A stretch of DNA of 64,000 nt from Pomacea canaliculata (lineage: Eukaryota > Mollusca > Gastropoda > Architaenioglossa > Ampullariidae). A program made the translations under genes and the position numbers. The DNA lies in NCBI RefSeq assembly GCF_003073045.1, contig NC_037598.1:6896342-6960341 (forward strand). The letters are read 5' to 3'. The notes under the pieces were generated by a model. That model was not told the origin of the DNA, did not search any database, and saw nothing but the letters and a program-made list of their open reading frames with translations. Below are positions 1 through 12,000 of the stretch, piece by piece; position 1 is the first letter of the stretch, and the number at the start of each line of letters is the position of its first letter.

Positions 1-2457
1 AGCTCTTCACAAGTATTTTTATATTGCTTATTGTCAGTCCACAAAGTGTTAATAGTACACAATGACTATAGTAACAAATAGTCACACTCTGCATGCCAGT
101 CAAATCAACATATCAGGTTGAAATATTTATCTGCGTGTTAGTAAAACTATCTATGACAACAATGGCACAACTTCACAGTTTTTGAAAAGTCATTTTTGTA
201 CATTTTATGAAAATTATGTCAGATATAACAGAAATGCTGTGATACAAATAAAGATTTAATGAGATGGTTATCTATGTGCAAATAGCTTGTGTGTGTGCAT
301 GCGCATGACTGCAGATGTGTACGAGTCAATGTTGAAGAAGACAAAGCTGTAAGTGGTCATATAACCAATCATACTGACCTAAACAAATGTAAGTTATGTT
401 ATATACAACGTTATTGCTCTAGGTCCTAGTCCCAAACTGTGATGCAATAAAATGTCAGTCTGTGGTGTGTAGACTACTCACAAAACTATGGTCATCCCCA
501 GCAGCATACACTTCAGTGGTCTAGCTCCTCAGTGGACACCAGAGGTATGTTAAGTTTTAATTTAAAGGCCGTTCCCTGATCAGAAAAGTACAGCATAAGC
601 TGGTCCTATATGATAAATATTACTCGCATATAAGCTTTGAATAAATAGTTCATTCATAGCTATGAATGTATGGCTTTATTGCCATCAAGAAAGCAGCGAC
701 TTCTCTCAATATTTTACAGTCGGCATGAATGCATAATTCTGTTAGCTTGTTAAAATCGTGTGGATGTAGAACAGCCAAGTACACTCCTAAGTCCATCTGA
801 GGAACTGAGTACAGTATTAATCACTCCATCTGCTTGCTCCTGTAATAACGGCTCTTGTATTTGCCTGTATAGTGTATGGATCTTTATTTTTGTCTGGTAG
901 TTATCAAGTCACCATCTGTCTTATTCTTCAATTCTTTATTATCATGGCTTTGTTTTTAACAAATCTTTGTACTATTTCAACTCCTTCCTTCGTTTCTTTC
1001 TGAAGAAATGTTAATTTTAGTTTGATCATATTCCTATCATGGAAAAAAAAAGTTGCTGGGGATAGGTGCATTGGATAGTTAAGCAGTCGGCTAAAGTGCT
1101 TATGAAAAGTGCCACCAGCACACACACCACATGCATATCAACACACACACACAGACACTCCAACACACACACACCCATGCGCAAACCTCGTGACTTCGTT
1201 TCTGTCAGTAAACTCGACAAGGTAAAAGCATCTCTGTTCAATTTCGATATCTGTTGCTAACCTCTTTTTGTCCATGCCATGTTTGTTGGCGTTATCTCGA
1301 GAACAGAATGGAGAAGGACATTTACCAAACTTTCAGGAAATAGTATCGTGCTCAAAGCCTAAAATATGCCTTCCCACAAACATTTAGCCTTCCTGCTGCT
1401 CTTTATGACATGTCCGAAAGCATTGATTCTAGGCTTTAAGGTCCATGCCTTCCGGCCACTATCTGTAGAAAGAGGCTCAACTCAAACACTAGAAGGAGAA
1501 TAAGTCAAAGTTAGTGTGTCTGCATCTGTAGAGGGCGTATTCCAGCAACACATGAACTCGATTTATACATCTTTGACCGTGCCGAGCTATCGACCCTGGT
1601 GCCTTGTCCCCATATAACTCCATCACTCCTTTCCAGAGAGAGCTGGAACCAAACTGAAAATGCAAAGGTGCAGTTGTATTTTTAGATAACTTACTGGCAC
1701 TTTTGTCTCAGTTCAGTTTTCTTATCACATGTAGTTTAAACCGTACAATCAACTTTTCTGTTATAATGTCTAAATGTTGATAAAGCCTTTGGAAGTGGAA
1801 GACAAAACCTTATGATATTCTTGCGGTTTGATAATAATTGTCTTCACAGAATACTTGGCCATGAACTTCCTACATCACTTCCTGCAGTTGAGAAACTATC
1901 AAAGTTCTCAAGAATCAAGTATATTTTAAGATCGGGCAATAAGTTCGGGAATATTCGAGAAAAAGCCATTTTCTCTCTTCAAAAAAAAAAGCTTCACTGT
2001 TCAATGTTCCAACTAAGATTCGGTATGACATTTAATACATGACACTTTTTCCGCTTGTGTAATTTTTTACCTTCCCTGGAAAGGGGGATCAGCATTGAAA
2101 CTAGTCAGGTGAATGTAATGCCATGGAATCTCACAGTCCGGCAGTCATGGAGTAGCAAACCTAAGAGGTTTACCGTATCGAGGAAGACGGAACCCACCCT
2201 TTTCTTTGCCTCCCTCTAACCCATTTCGATGGGTAAACGAGATGTTGGCGGAGGATCTAATCGGGGTCCAAACAGGTTTTGCCCTTGTTGGATTTCAACT
2301 CTTTAATGGAGCGACCTTGTGCTCCGAAGCAAGGCGATCTAACTACCATGATACACACTAGTGAGCATGCTGGGAGAAGATTAAAAATTAGTTCATCTCC
2401 TCTCTCCCAAATGTCCATTCTGGTCCAAGTCGACTTTCCTCAGCCTGGGCCCTCACC
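1..2457. other. Intergenic stretch, no gene recognised
   Basis: AT-rich sequence with only short open frames, none with recognisable protein motifs or a convincing exon. It contains a CA-rich microsatellite near 1117-1176 and otherwise nothing I can name. It lies 3' of the GPCR gene on the minus strand, so the 3' UTR of that gene may occupy part of it. Confidence 0.6.
1117..1176. repeat. Interrupted (CA)n microsatellite
   Basis: Runs of CA dinucleotides, interrupted by short non-CA segments, are visible directly. This is simple-sequence DNA with no further function implied. Confidence 0.8.
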
Positions 2458-3849
2458 TTAGTCTACACTGAAACGGCACTTGGGTGCAGGCTGCCTGTCA
2501 CTGTTGCACTGGTGGATGGTGGTGCGTTCCAGAAACTCCATGAAGTTCTCTTCCCTACAAGGGACCTGCATCTCCGGCCTTTCATCCTGTTGCATGTCTT
2601 CGTTCTCCTGCGATCCCTGCTCGGGACAACAAGAGCAGCAGCAGCAGCAGTATAAGCGCAGCAGCCAAAGCAAGGCTACAAGCTCCTTGCGGATGGATTT
2701 GTTCATCCACCCGAAGAGGAATGGATTGAGAGCGAAAGAGCTGTATCCCATCCACTGTGCCGCAAGCAGCAAGTATGGAATACCCGCCAGGGAACCACCC
2801 AGGACTCCGTTCAGGTTCATTACAAACAAGGGTCCCCACAGCAAGATGAAGGGCACCACCATAAGCAGCACCGTTTTAGCTGGCTTGATGTGCGTGCGCA
2901 GGACATGTGACATGGTGTGCTGGACGCTTACGATGGAAGGAGTGCTGGCCTTGACATGGCCGCTGGGCATGACTATGGTGGAGGCGTCGGATTGGCGGCT
3001 CCACAGCTTGGTATTGGAAGATGAGGACGAAGCGGTGGTGTTGATTGCACCAATCTGACGAGACATGCTGCGGGTTGATTCCGTCGCTGTCACCGAAATG
3101 GTCACCGCACTGGGGAGCGAATCGTTCCGCGGAGTAGGACCCACCTGCACGGCAGCCAGGTGGGCCACCCAGAAGATGCCACCGTACATGACAATTATTA
3201 AGACACCTGGCATCAGGAAGCAGATAGTGGTGACCAGAAGGACATAGGCCATGTGACCGGTCTCCGGCTTTGGGTCGAAGGAGCAATTGTAGAGACTAGG
3301 CCGGAAGTCGTAGGAGTTAAGCCCCACCAATGGCAAGGCTGCTAGTACCGCCCCCAACCCCCACAGGGTCAGCAGGACGCCAAGCGTGCCGCGGACGCTC
3401 ATTCTGGCTGCGTGGTGCATGGACCAGCGGATGCAGTAGAAACGCTCGGCTGCGATGGAGGCCATGGTCGTCATGGAAACGAAGGTGAGCCAGTTGCCCA
3501 TGAAGCCAGCGGCGTCGCAGGCCGCAGGGCCCAGCGGCCAGGCGTCGCTATCCCCAGCGGCGAAGGTGTAGGCGGCAGCAGGCAGGACCAGCAGGCCGGC
3601 CAGTAAGTCGCAAGTGAAAAGGCTTAGAACGAAGAAGTTGGACAGCGTGTGGCGCAGCTGCCAGGACCGGGTGATGACCACGAAGTTGCAGAGGTTGCCG
3701 CAAACTGTTAGGAAGGTGATGGCCACCATCAGCGTCACGGCGGCATAGTGGCCAGCCCCTTGTCCTTGTTTGCTGCTGCTGGCAGCTGGCACCTCGCTGC
3801 TCTGCTGCCCGGGCGAGCTCTGCAGCAGGGTTGTGCCGGCAGTGGTCAT
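2458..3849 (-). CDS. Class A (rhodopsin-like) GPCR, orphan, possibly GPR161-like
   Basis: A single coding exon encodes 463 aa with seven hydrophobic segments. TM1 is about residues 37-58, TM2 70-93, TM3 112-136, TM4 154-176, TM5 200-226, TM6 324-346 and TM7 356-381. Class A landmarks are GN in TM1, a Cys pair (about C111 and C189) for the extracellular disulfide, and ERF at 135-137 in place of DRY. TM6 has WGP and TM7 has NPFLF in place of NPxxY. After TM7 comes the basic helix-8 segment WMNKSIRKEL. Intracellular loop 3 is long (about 95 residues) and Ser/Thr-rich. A Cys cluster (about 401-408) follows helix 8 and is a probable palmitoylation site. The ligand is unknown. The helix-8 segment and the TM6 Lys-Thr-Val run recall GPR161, but this is from memory and tentative. 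Start choice: the frame stays open upstream to a TAG near 3966, but the first ATG in it is at 3849. An untranslated first exon further upstream is likely. A GT-type donor sequence directly follows the TAA stop. Confidence 0.88.
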   Translation of the reverse strand: MTTAGTTLLQSSPGQQSSEVPAASSSKQGQGAGHYAAVTLMVAITFLTVCGNLCNFVVITRSWQLRHTLSNFFVLSLFTCDLLAGLLVLPAAAYTFAAGDSDAWPLGPAACDAAGFMGNWLTFVSMTTMASIAAERFYCIRWSMHHAARMSVRGTLGVLLTLWGLGAVLAALPLVGLNSYDFRPSLYNCSFDPKPETGHMAYVLLVTTICFLMPGVLIIVMYGGIFWVAHLAAVQVGPTPRNDSLPSAVTISVTATESTRSMSRQIGAINTTASSSSSNTKLWSRQSDASTIVMPSGHVKASTPSIVSVQHTMSHVLRTHIKPAKTVLLMVVPFILLWGPLFVMNLNGVLGGSLAGIPYLLLAAQWMGYSSFALNPFLFGWMNKSIRKELVALLWLLRLYCCCCCSCCPEQGSQENEDMQQDERPEMQVPCREENFMEFLERTTIHQCNSDRQPAPKCRFSVD

Positions 3850-3967
3850 GGAGTTGTTGGCGGTGATGTCCTCAATCCTGCTGGCAGTCTTTTTCCCGTC
3901 AGTCGTGCACCGCTCCGTTTTCCACAGAAAGAGAGAGACCCCCGCATACAACTCCCGTGTGACGCAC

Positions 3968-6900
3968 TAGAAATCTGTTTTGCAACGGACTGACACTACA
4001 TGACAGTCCAGTGTGGTGTAGGCAAGAGGAGAAAAGTCACTACTCTTTTCATTTTCGACCAGGGCAGATCCTTCACGTCCACCTCCAACTGAGGCTCGGA
4101 TCAGCACGGCGACCAGTCACGCTCCAGAAGCCCCGGATGGGCCTTGTGACCATCCAACGGTAGTCTGTAGTATGTTGTCACTGTTCATTCATAGGTGTCT
4201 GGCTCAATGCAGGGATTTGTTAGACAGTTGCTGCAGCTGCCTCAGCTCCCGTTTATCCAATCCTTTTGTTGTTGAGTTTTTAAAATCCTCAGAAATAATT
4301 CAGATTTTGAGTGAGCGCTAACATCGAAACTGTACTAGAGACACTCAGCGATGGGAGGTCTGTATCAGAGTGTAAAGAAACTGTCGAGCTGCAAGATGAA
4401 CACATCATCAACCTCTGGCAGTCTGTTAAATGTAAACAACAGCACAGACCAATCAAGTTTGGGCTCAGTTTCATGTTCTTTACGGTGGTTCTCATACTGA
4501 TGTGAGTTATCAGTATCTTTGGACAACACAAAACCATTTAAATTTCTTCTTCCCCAAATTTTGCTGGAAAGGCCAGTGGTCCTGGAGAGAAACATTTCGA
4601 CATAAATATCAATAATATAAATTATCATCCATTTAATAAAGACGCCCAAGTAAACGAAGAAACGACACGTTTAGAAGTATATTAACTATATTTAAAAGTA
4701 AGTACAACTATTAGATCAATAAAGTGTCTTTAATCTTTTCACACTTTAAATCGAAAGTAAGTTTTTCTGCTCTTTTTATCATACTCCTGCGTTAAAAACA
4801 TAAACAAAACTATGATTGCTTTACAATAAGATGTATAGTTTACACTTAAAAATATAGCCATATCAACAATGTATGTAAGGTTGTAAACAAACGTGCAGTA
4901 CATGGATATACAATAATACAATTCAGAATAAGATTCAAGTTATTTTTAAGTCTATACACGGATAGCTCCGTACAAACACAATCAAAATAATATAAATATC
5001 CCATACACTGTGACTGAGAGAGCATGCTTTGTCTTTCACCGACTGACCACCACAAGCCAGCAGGTTCTAAGACAAAGGATGAAAAAGGTTGCAGCGGGTG
5101 GAACAGTGGACTGGTCTAACGGGTCTCCTAGCTGAGCATTTTTACACAGCGCCCCCTACTTCCACCCCCATCTCTTTCGTGGCTTCGAGAGCAGGTAATC
5201 TTCATTTTGCCTCAGGTAGTGTGCACAACAGTGGCTATAAACATGGAGAACCATCGTGTTTTTCTCACGGCTCTCATTTCTCTCTCTCTATCTCTCTGTC
5301 TCTCTCTCTCTCACACACACACATGCGTACATGCACATACACCAAATGATAATGGTGCTCTTTTGTACGTGCAGTCCCACCTGAGCCAAAGCAACATGGT
5401 GTTATATACGAGGATAGATGAATACATGTGCTTGTGTGAAAGTATGTTTGTGTGCGTGCTTGCTTGCTTTAAATACAAAAGGGAGGGACTTGATTGAAAT
5501 CTTGACTTTGAAACGCCTCTTTCAAGCTTTAGATTGTTTTTTCTGTTTGCTAAATTTTTCAGTTCTTTTTGTCATCATTGCTAAGCCGCACAGTTCCCTA
5601 TCAAAAGTCAAAGTACTTTACAGGGAAAGCAAGCTGTGCTTTGACTTGCCTTGCCCTTTAATGCAAAATAATTAGAATAAAAGAGAAGCACATGAAAGAA
5701 CTTTTGAATGATTCTGTCATTTGGTCTCTGCTCATGACTGCTTACCGGTGTGAACAGACTATAAGACTACAGTTATTAATTTGTTTACGGTAAAACTTTT
5801 ACAATGCTTGTGTCTGAATAATTTTACAGGTGTAACATTCCCACGTTTAAGAGAGGGTGAGGCTGAACAAGAACGATTGAGGAGGTGGGGATAAAGAAAG
5901 GGAGGGTGCTTGACATTCTTCATTTTACCTTGAAACAATACTGGCGTCTAGGTCATCGACGAGCAATATAATAAAATAATATAGCTATAAATAATATAAC
6001 TATAAATATCCTACATTTTCGATCTGTGAGGAATCTGTTAATGGGTAGATATCTGTAGCAGTGAGCATGCAGAGGTCGATTATCATGCGTGTACCGCCGC
6101 GGCCTCTGAATCACGCCCGCTAATGGAGGTGAAGCCTTTTTTTGGTATTATTCCCTAGAGACAGACGAAGGACTTGTGATGATGTGTGGTTTGTATATTT
6201 GTGAACTCTTGGAGCTATTCTAATTTATTTGCATATTTAATGTTACCCAGAAGTGAGTTCCAATTAGCAGCAACTATTTGGAAAAATAACATAAAGGTGT
6301 TTTTTTCGATCAGGATACGACTGTTACCCGCTTTGAAGCTGGCCTGCTCTTCTGCAAGCAAATTAAAGCCTACGCCATCGATGGGAGGCCGCTCTGTATC
6401 GCCTTCAACATTCAACATAACTTTGCACTGATGACTAATTATCGTCCGATAATTCTGGCACTGCCCCTGGTCCCCTCCCCCTTTTTTTCCAAGTATAACT
6501 GTCAAAGCAAAGGAAAGAGAAAGTAAAAAAAAAAAAAAGTCGCCCGTTGTGGCCCTCATGCAGGGCCTCCGGCAACTCTCAGATAAGCCTCTTTAGTGCA
6601 AGTTTGATGGTGAAGCCGAACTCACAGCTGTAGGGCTGATGATGACTGTGTGTGAGGTACTCAAGTCCACTGAGACTCAGGATGGCAGTGGTGGGACGGT
6701 GATAACAGGGCGAAGCGACGGAGGCTGATAGTGCAGAGGGGCGTGACTGGGTGGGTGAAGGGAGAAGCAGGAGAATTAGGTGGTGCGCGTGCGCGTGGGT
6801 GTTCGCGCGCATCAGGAAATAGGTTCGGTGGATGAAAAGATTGAAGATGATGTGCTTCCTCTTTCTCTCCATCTCTTTCTCTCTCATACACATATTTATT

Positions 6901-7113
6901 TTTACTCCTTTTTTTCACTCACTTTATGTGTTGAAAAAACTTTGTAAGATAAGCGAATTAGACATTTTAAAATATTTATTTGATAAAGGATCAATTCGTT
7001 TCAAAAGATAAGAGGCGTTTGATAACCGGGCTACTGCCTCCAAGGATTTCCTTTGGTGCGTGTCGCTGTCTTTCTATGTTTGTCGTTAACTTCCCCTTCA
7101 GCAGCGTAATGTT
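3968..7113. other. Intergenic stretch upstream of the GPCR
   Basis: There are no exons I can support. It contains a pyrimidine-rich microsatellite at 5272-5322 and AT-rich DNA. A minus-strand acceptor-like site (pyrimidine tract then CATGTAG) lies near 3995, just upstream of the GPCR coding exon, and could join a distal 5' UTR exon. Confidence 0.5.
5272..5322. repeat. (CT)n/(CA)n compound microsatellite
   Basis: A TCTCTC run passes directly into an ACACAC run. It is low-complexity DNA and explains the short open frames called across it. Confidence 0.8.
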
Positions 7114-7440
7114 ATTGAATTTAAGAAGGCGTTCGACTGAGTCTGACACGAGGGGCGGTGGCATGTGATGAAATTCAATATCGAAGAGGGCATAATTCGA
7201 ACCATCCAGTCGCTGTAGCCCGCTTCCGGGAGGTCTGTTCTGCTAATTGGAAAGTTGGGAGAGCGACTTCCTACCACAACGGGAGTCAGCCAAGGCTGAG
7301 CTTTGTTACCGGTGCTGTTCAATAAATATCTGTAGAGAATCATAGAGAAACAATGCATGAACATCACATTCAGTGTCTGTCGCAGGAAGACCGCTAAACA
7401 AACTTCTCTTTGCTGACGACATCAACCTGATGACAGGTAG
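7114..7440 (+). pseudogene. Degenerate non-LTR retrotransposon reverse transcriptase fragment
   Basis: Plus-strand translation across frames gives FKKAFD followed by stops, then GIIRTIQSL, then TTGVSQG-ALLPVLFN, then LLFADDINLMTG. These follow the order of LINE-type RT palm motifs: the DFKKAFDSV block, the (T)GVxQGCxLSPxLFN block, and the catalytic (Y/F)ADD block. Stops interrupt each part and the frame changes more than once, so it is a dead copy. Clade is not assigned. No intact endonuclease or ends are visible. Confidence 0.85.
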
Positions 7441-8765
7441 ATGTGACATTTTATTTATAACCTAACGGAAACGTAACACAGTGACGTACAAACAGGGACG
7501 CACTGTATTTGCGGAGCCCCGCGGCCAACTGCCAGCCACTGTCAGCCATCGACTACACGGCATCGGTCTCTGTCCTGGTGGGAGCTGGACAAGAAGGCAT
7601 CAGCTCTGTCATGCAGCCGCCGCAATGGTTCAATGGACAAATAATGTTTAAATAGTATCGATGGTGATCTTGTGTCCACCATCTTGTCTGGCACGGGACC
7701 AGTGGTCTCAGTTGAACGACACATTTCAAATTTTCAACACGATTACGTTTTTAATGTATTTAGTTATAACAGTTTTATGGAAAGCTTTTACACGACTGAA
7801 TAACAGTTTCCTAAACAACAGAAACAAAACACACACACAATTCTAAATTTGTTTTCTACAAAGCAGTTATAAGTTTTAGACTGAGCCCAGATGCCAGATG
7901 CTCTAAACTCAGTTTACCATTTCTTGCAATTTTCTTCCGGGAGAAGGGGTTATATTGCCGTTGCTGGGAGATGATTGTAGTTTATCAAAATTTAATCTTA
8001 CTTCCACTCCAACGAACAGAGCAGAAGCCCACGAATAGACACGATAAGGATTACCTGTGGTCGAATTCTCATGTCCTATGTCAAAGATCTTCACGAGTTT
8101 TTTTGATTTTATTTTTGATTTTTGTTTTTGTTTTTTTGTTTTTGTTTTTGTTTTTTGTTTGTTTGGTTGTTTGTTTGTTTGTTTTTTTTTTGTTTTTTTT
8201 GTTGTTGTTTTTTTTTGCCGTTTATCATGTCACTCGTGCCACTCGCGTGATGTTTAATTCATTAACATTGTCGTCTGCTTTCATTAAGACCTGTTCAGCC
8301 GGTGACTTCAAAGATGATGAAGGCAGGCCAGACTCTTAAGACTGAGACAAAATAGCCGATTGTCAATATGCGGGAAGGTTATCATTAATGATATAAAATC
8401 ATTCGTGAGTTCCACGTAAAAGAACGTACAACCGATTTAAATGGTTCAGCAAAAATCTAAGCATCGTGGTGCCTGGCCTCCCAGACTGTCAGCACACAGA
8501 CAATCCTTCCGGACATTAGTTTGCATGCATTAGAAATAAGCGGTAGATGACCAAATAGTTTACTTACTAAAACGTGATTCCTAAAGCTTATAATTGATTT
8601 TATTGATGTGAGAAGACATTTATCTGAATGTCACAGAACTTTAAAAAATTAATAATCAAACAGGGAAATTGTTCAAATAAATAATAAAAAGATAAATGAT
8701 TAAAATAAATAAAATTTAAGGACGGATGGGTGTACAGGAAAGCTTCTAGTATGAGGATGACTTAC
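7441..8765. other. Intergenic, no gene seen
   Basis: Nothing coding is recognised. The main feature is a T/G low-complexity tract at 8098-8216. Confidence 0.5.
8098..8216. repeat. T-rich (TTTTG)-like low-complexity tract
   Basis: Over 100 bases consist almost solely of T with scattered G. The apparent poly-Phe/Val open frame across it is an artefact of composition. Confidence 0.8.
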
Positions 8766-9050
8766 CTGTGTCAGGTGTGCCACTCTTATCACTCACAGAA
8801 ACGTCCAGAAACTCGCACTTGCAGAGTCTGTGGTCGGCGCATGTGTGTTGCGCGCACTGGGCAGCTCGTGCAACGGGCCGGACACCTCGTCACGCGGCCG
8901 ATGCACGGGGAGGAAGGAGGAGGAGGGAAGGTGGCAGGACAGGGCATGAAGGCCTGGGGGGAGGCGGGGTCCTGCACTGACACGCGACAGTCTCTGCTCC
9001 GCCCCTAGCACCGGTCCGTGAGGAGCCTGCGTGCTGCGCTCCATGATCAC
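8766..9050 (-). promoter_or_regulatory. CpG-rich block ending in a strong minus-strand splice donor; candidate untranslated first exon
   Basis: This GC- and CpG-rich island stands out in AT-rich surroundings. On the minus strand it ends in CACAG|GTAAGTCAT at 8765/8766, close to the consensus donor. No frame stays open through to the donor from an ATG, so if it is an exon it is probably 5' UTR. The nearest minus-strand gene downstream is the GPCR, whose coding exon has an acceptor-like site near 3995. The link is inference. An alternative is a promoter or CpG island of unrelated function. Confidence 0.3.
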
Positions 9051-12000
9051 GTGATAACAGTAACACCTGCCCTCCCCTCCCCTCTTTTTTGTCAACGACC
9101 TTTTAATTGTCGCGATTGTGACTGAGCAGCTGTATGAGGAAGCAAGGATTGCCTTTCATCTCGTACAGTTTCACACTCTGCACCCTGGACAACATGAACC
9201 GCTTCTAGTTCACTGTCTCTATGGCCACGAAGCTACGAAACCCTGTGATTTTACCCTTAACTTTGTTTTCAAACCATAGCCAGGTTGATCGGCTGATTGA
9301 TTGGGTAGTAAAGTGTATCCATCTACAGGCTATGTACAGAAACGGGTACTGGAAAGAGGAAATCTGCGTACCCGGAGATAAAGCCCCAGCTACCAGTCTC
9401 TGCACCTGAACAGGTGTGTGCATGTGTGTGTCCGAGGTCAGAACCCTGGACCTATTGATTGTCACTACAGAGATGAAAAGAGAGTGTTCGACGACTAAAT
9501 TACCAGACAAGCCACCGGAACTTGGGAGAAATTAAGGAAGTAACTAAGGGTTTGGCTCATTAAGGCACTAAGTCGGCAATTCCTGTCTGGTACAAACGAG
9601 CAGCTGAGAGCTCCAAATCAGGTAAAGGAAGTTTGCGATGGAGCATGAAACTGTAATCAATCTGGCGTCAGGGGTCTGAAATCGTTAGAGACCTAACTTA
9701 TGTGAGACATTGTTTAATAACCCATGTATGAAAGTTTACATTTTGTCTTTACTTTTTATAATTACCAGCGAGATTTTTAACACTAGTTCAGCATGCTACT
9801 CATAATTAAAACAGTTTCTTACTTTGGGGATAAACAATATTCATTTAGTATGTAATGGGGGACGCTCTTCCACACACCCGGATTGATAAACCCCAAATAT
9901 GTTTAAATGGCATTGTAAAACAAATGTAATCTGAATCTGAAATCACCTTACATTTTATTGATGAGAGACACTGTTGATTAATCTTTGAACAAACTGGGTC
10001 GTCAGGGTGGACTCTTTGTTAGAAGCATATAGAAAGTGAATGTTTTGTGGTGGTGTGAGGCGAGAGAGACGAGATGCTGCCATGGGGCCCGCTTATCGGG
10101 CTCGCCTCAGGTGATCCATCTGTGACATCGGCGTCGACGACCGCTGGCTCCTGAAATCCGACTTCCAGAAAAAAATACATAACATGATTCCTGTTCTGTT
10201 TATGTGCAGCTGATCATAATATTCATATTAAATCATTATTTACATGAATGTTGTATATCGCGCTCGTTTACTTTCGTTTTTTTTTCTAGGAACAGGAACT
10301 TGAACTGCTATTTGTTTATTTGTAATCGATTTGTTGCCTTTATGCACCAAGAATATACTTTTGACCAAGGCATAATATAAACAGTAGCAGTAGTTTATAT
10401 TATATTGCCAGAGATGGCAACATATACGATGCCAACACAACTTATACAGTAATCATATTTCATTCTAAAATAAACAAATTAGTGAAGCGGGGTTACATAC
10501 AGACTAACAAGGAAACATTCAGTTTTCAGAGAAAACGACTTTAAAAGAGAGTAAATTAAACAAAATAATTTATTAACTCTATTTACTTTTACAAGCAGCC
10601 ATTATCACTTTTGGTCGTCTGCCTCAGTGCGTTTGTGTGTGTGACTGCCTTACAAACATTTACAAGTGGTAGAAGAGGTTGGGCTCAATTCCCAATCGAT
10701 CTTGAGGAGTGAAGAAAGGCGATCGTCTCTGATGGCTAATTATTGTACAGCAAGCTAATGTGTCTACCTCGAACACAAAATGTCGTTAGTCAGTCTACAA
10801 CGAACACTTCCACCGAGGTGCAGGTGGTGGAAAAAGTCAGTTTAACACTGGATATATTTTCCAGTAAATTTTTGCTGCAGGTTAGTATTGTAGTTCTTGG
10901 TGACCTTGTCTTTTGTTGCACTGTACACACCTATTTTTATTTATTTGTATATTTACAAAAAGTGGTTCCTTTATGAAGACCAATTTCATCAGCCGTGCTC
11001 TCTAATCAGCTTTGATGCTTACACATAGATGATCTTCATTAGAACAGATTAAAGGAAAAGGCAAGTCCAATGGCTCATTGGGCTTAAATGAAATATTCTG
11101 GTGAACGTTTTGGATCGTCTGCTCTCAAAATTTTGGATGTACCCAGTTTTCCACAAGTAATTTAATATTTCACATTTTCCTTCGTTTGTCTTCTAACTGC
11201 AAGCATCTGTTTCACAATCTTCACCCTTCTTTGTCTGGAAGTCCGATACGAACTGCAACCAGAACTGAGTGAAGTCCTCGAAACTTTCCCTCACAGGTGC
11301 GCATGCGCGAATAGGTTCAATGGCTATAGGGTCCTTTTGCTCGCGACGTGGTGTGTCTTTGAAAATGGCTTTTGCTGTGAAACTTTCGAGAGATTGGAGA
11401 GCTGCGGGCGAGCAGGTCTGATGGTGCTGTGTGTCAGCAAATCGTTTTCTCCCGGGCAACAACCTCTGATCGGGGAGATCTGCTGCCGTGGGGAGATTTC
11501 AGCCCACAAGTGAAGTTCGACCCAAGTGTTTTAAAGGACTAATAGAACGCATTATTTTGTAATGATAGGTTAAAGCTCAGTGCAAAATACTTTTTCTCCA
11601 AATGTTAGTGAATGGATGAATGTCCCTCTTCTGGGTCTCCTGAATGTCTGGGGTCAACGTTTTAAGGCCAAAACCTTGTCTGTGTGACCTGCCGCCCACG
11701 GTTTGTGTTCTAAATACTCCTCTTGTTTAAATCGAGCTGCACTAAGACACCAAGATTAACTTCCGGTCCATGTCCAATTTTATTTTATTTCTCTCCTTTT
11801 GTCTCATCACAAAATGCTGACACCGAGTCCATTAGCGAGAAACCGTTGCATTAGCAACAGATGGCGAGTAATCAGTTTGTAGGTTTTTATTTTGAGGACC
11901 ACATTGATTTCTCGATATGGGCACCTACGGTTCCTTAGTCCAACTGCTGCATTTTGTCTTGCTCAAATGGACAAACCCCTGGCTGTGGACGGAATCCGCT

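Noticed and set aside
3850..3951. Extending the GPCR to 497 aa from position 3951
   Set aside because: The codon at 3951 is TTG, not ATG. The first ATG in the frame is at 3849, so the extra 34 residues are probably 5' UTR.
2480..3993. Plus-strand and alternative minus-strand open frames up to 192 codons over the GPCR
   Set aside because: They are shadows of the GC-richer GPCR coding exon in other frames and have no domain content.
8730..9008. Plus-strand 92-codon frame with CxxC pairs (CQVC, CRVCGRRMC) suggesting a zinc ribbon
   Set aside because: The Cys spacing continues into Gly/Glu-rich low-complexity sequence with no domain match. The minus-strand donor in the same block is a better explanation for its CpG richness.
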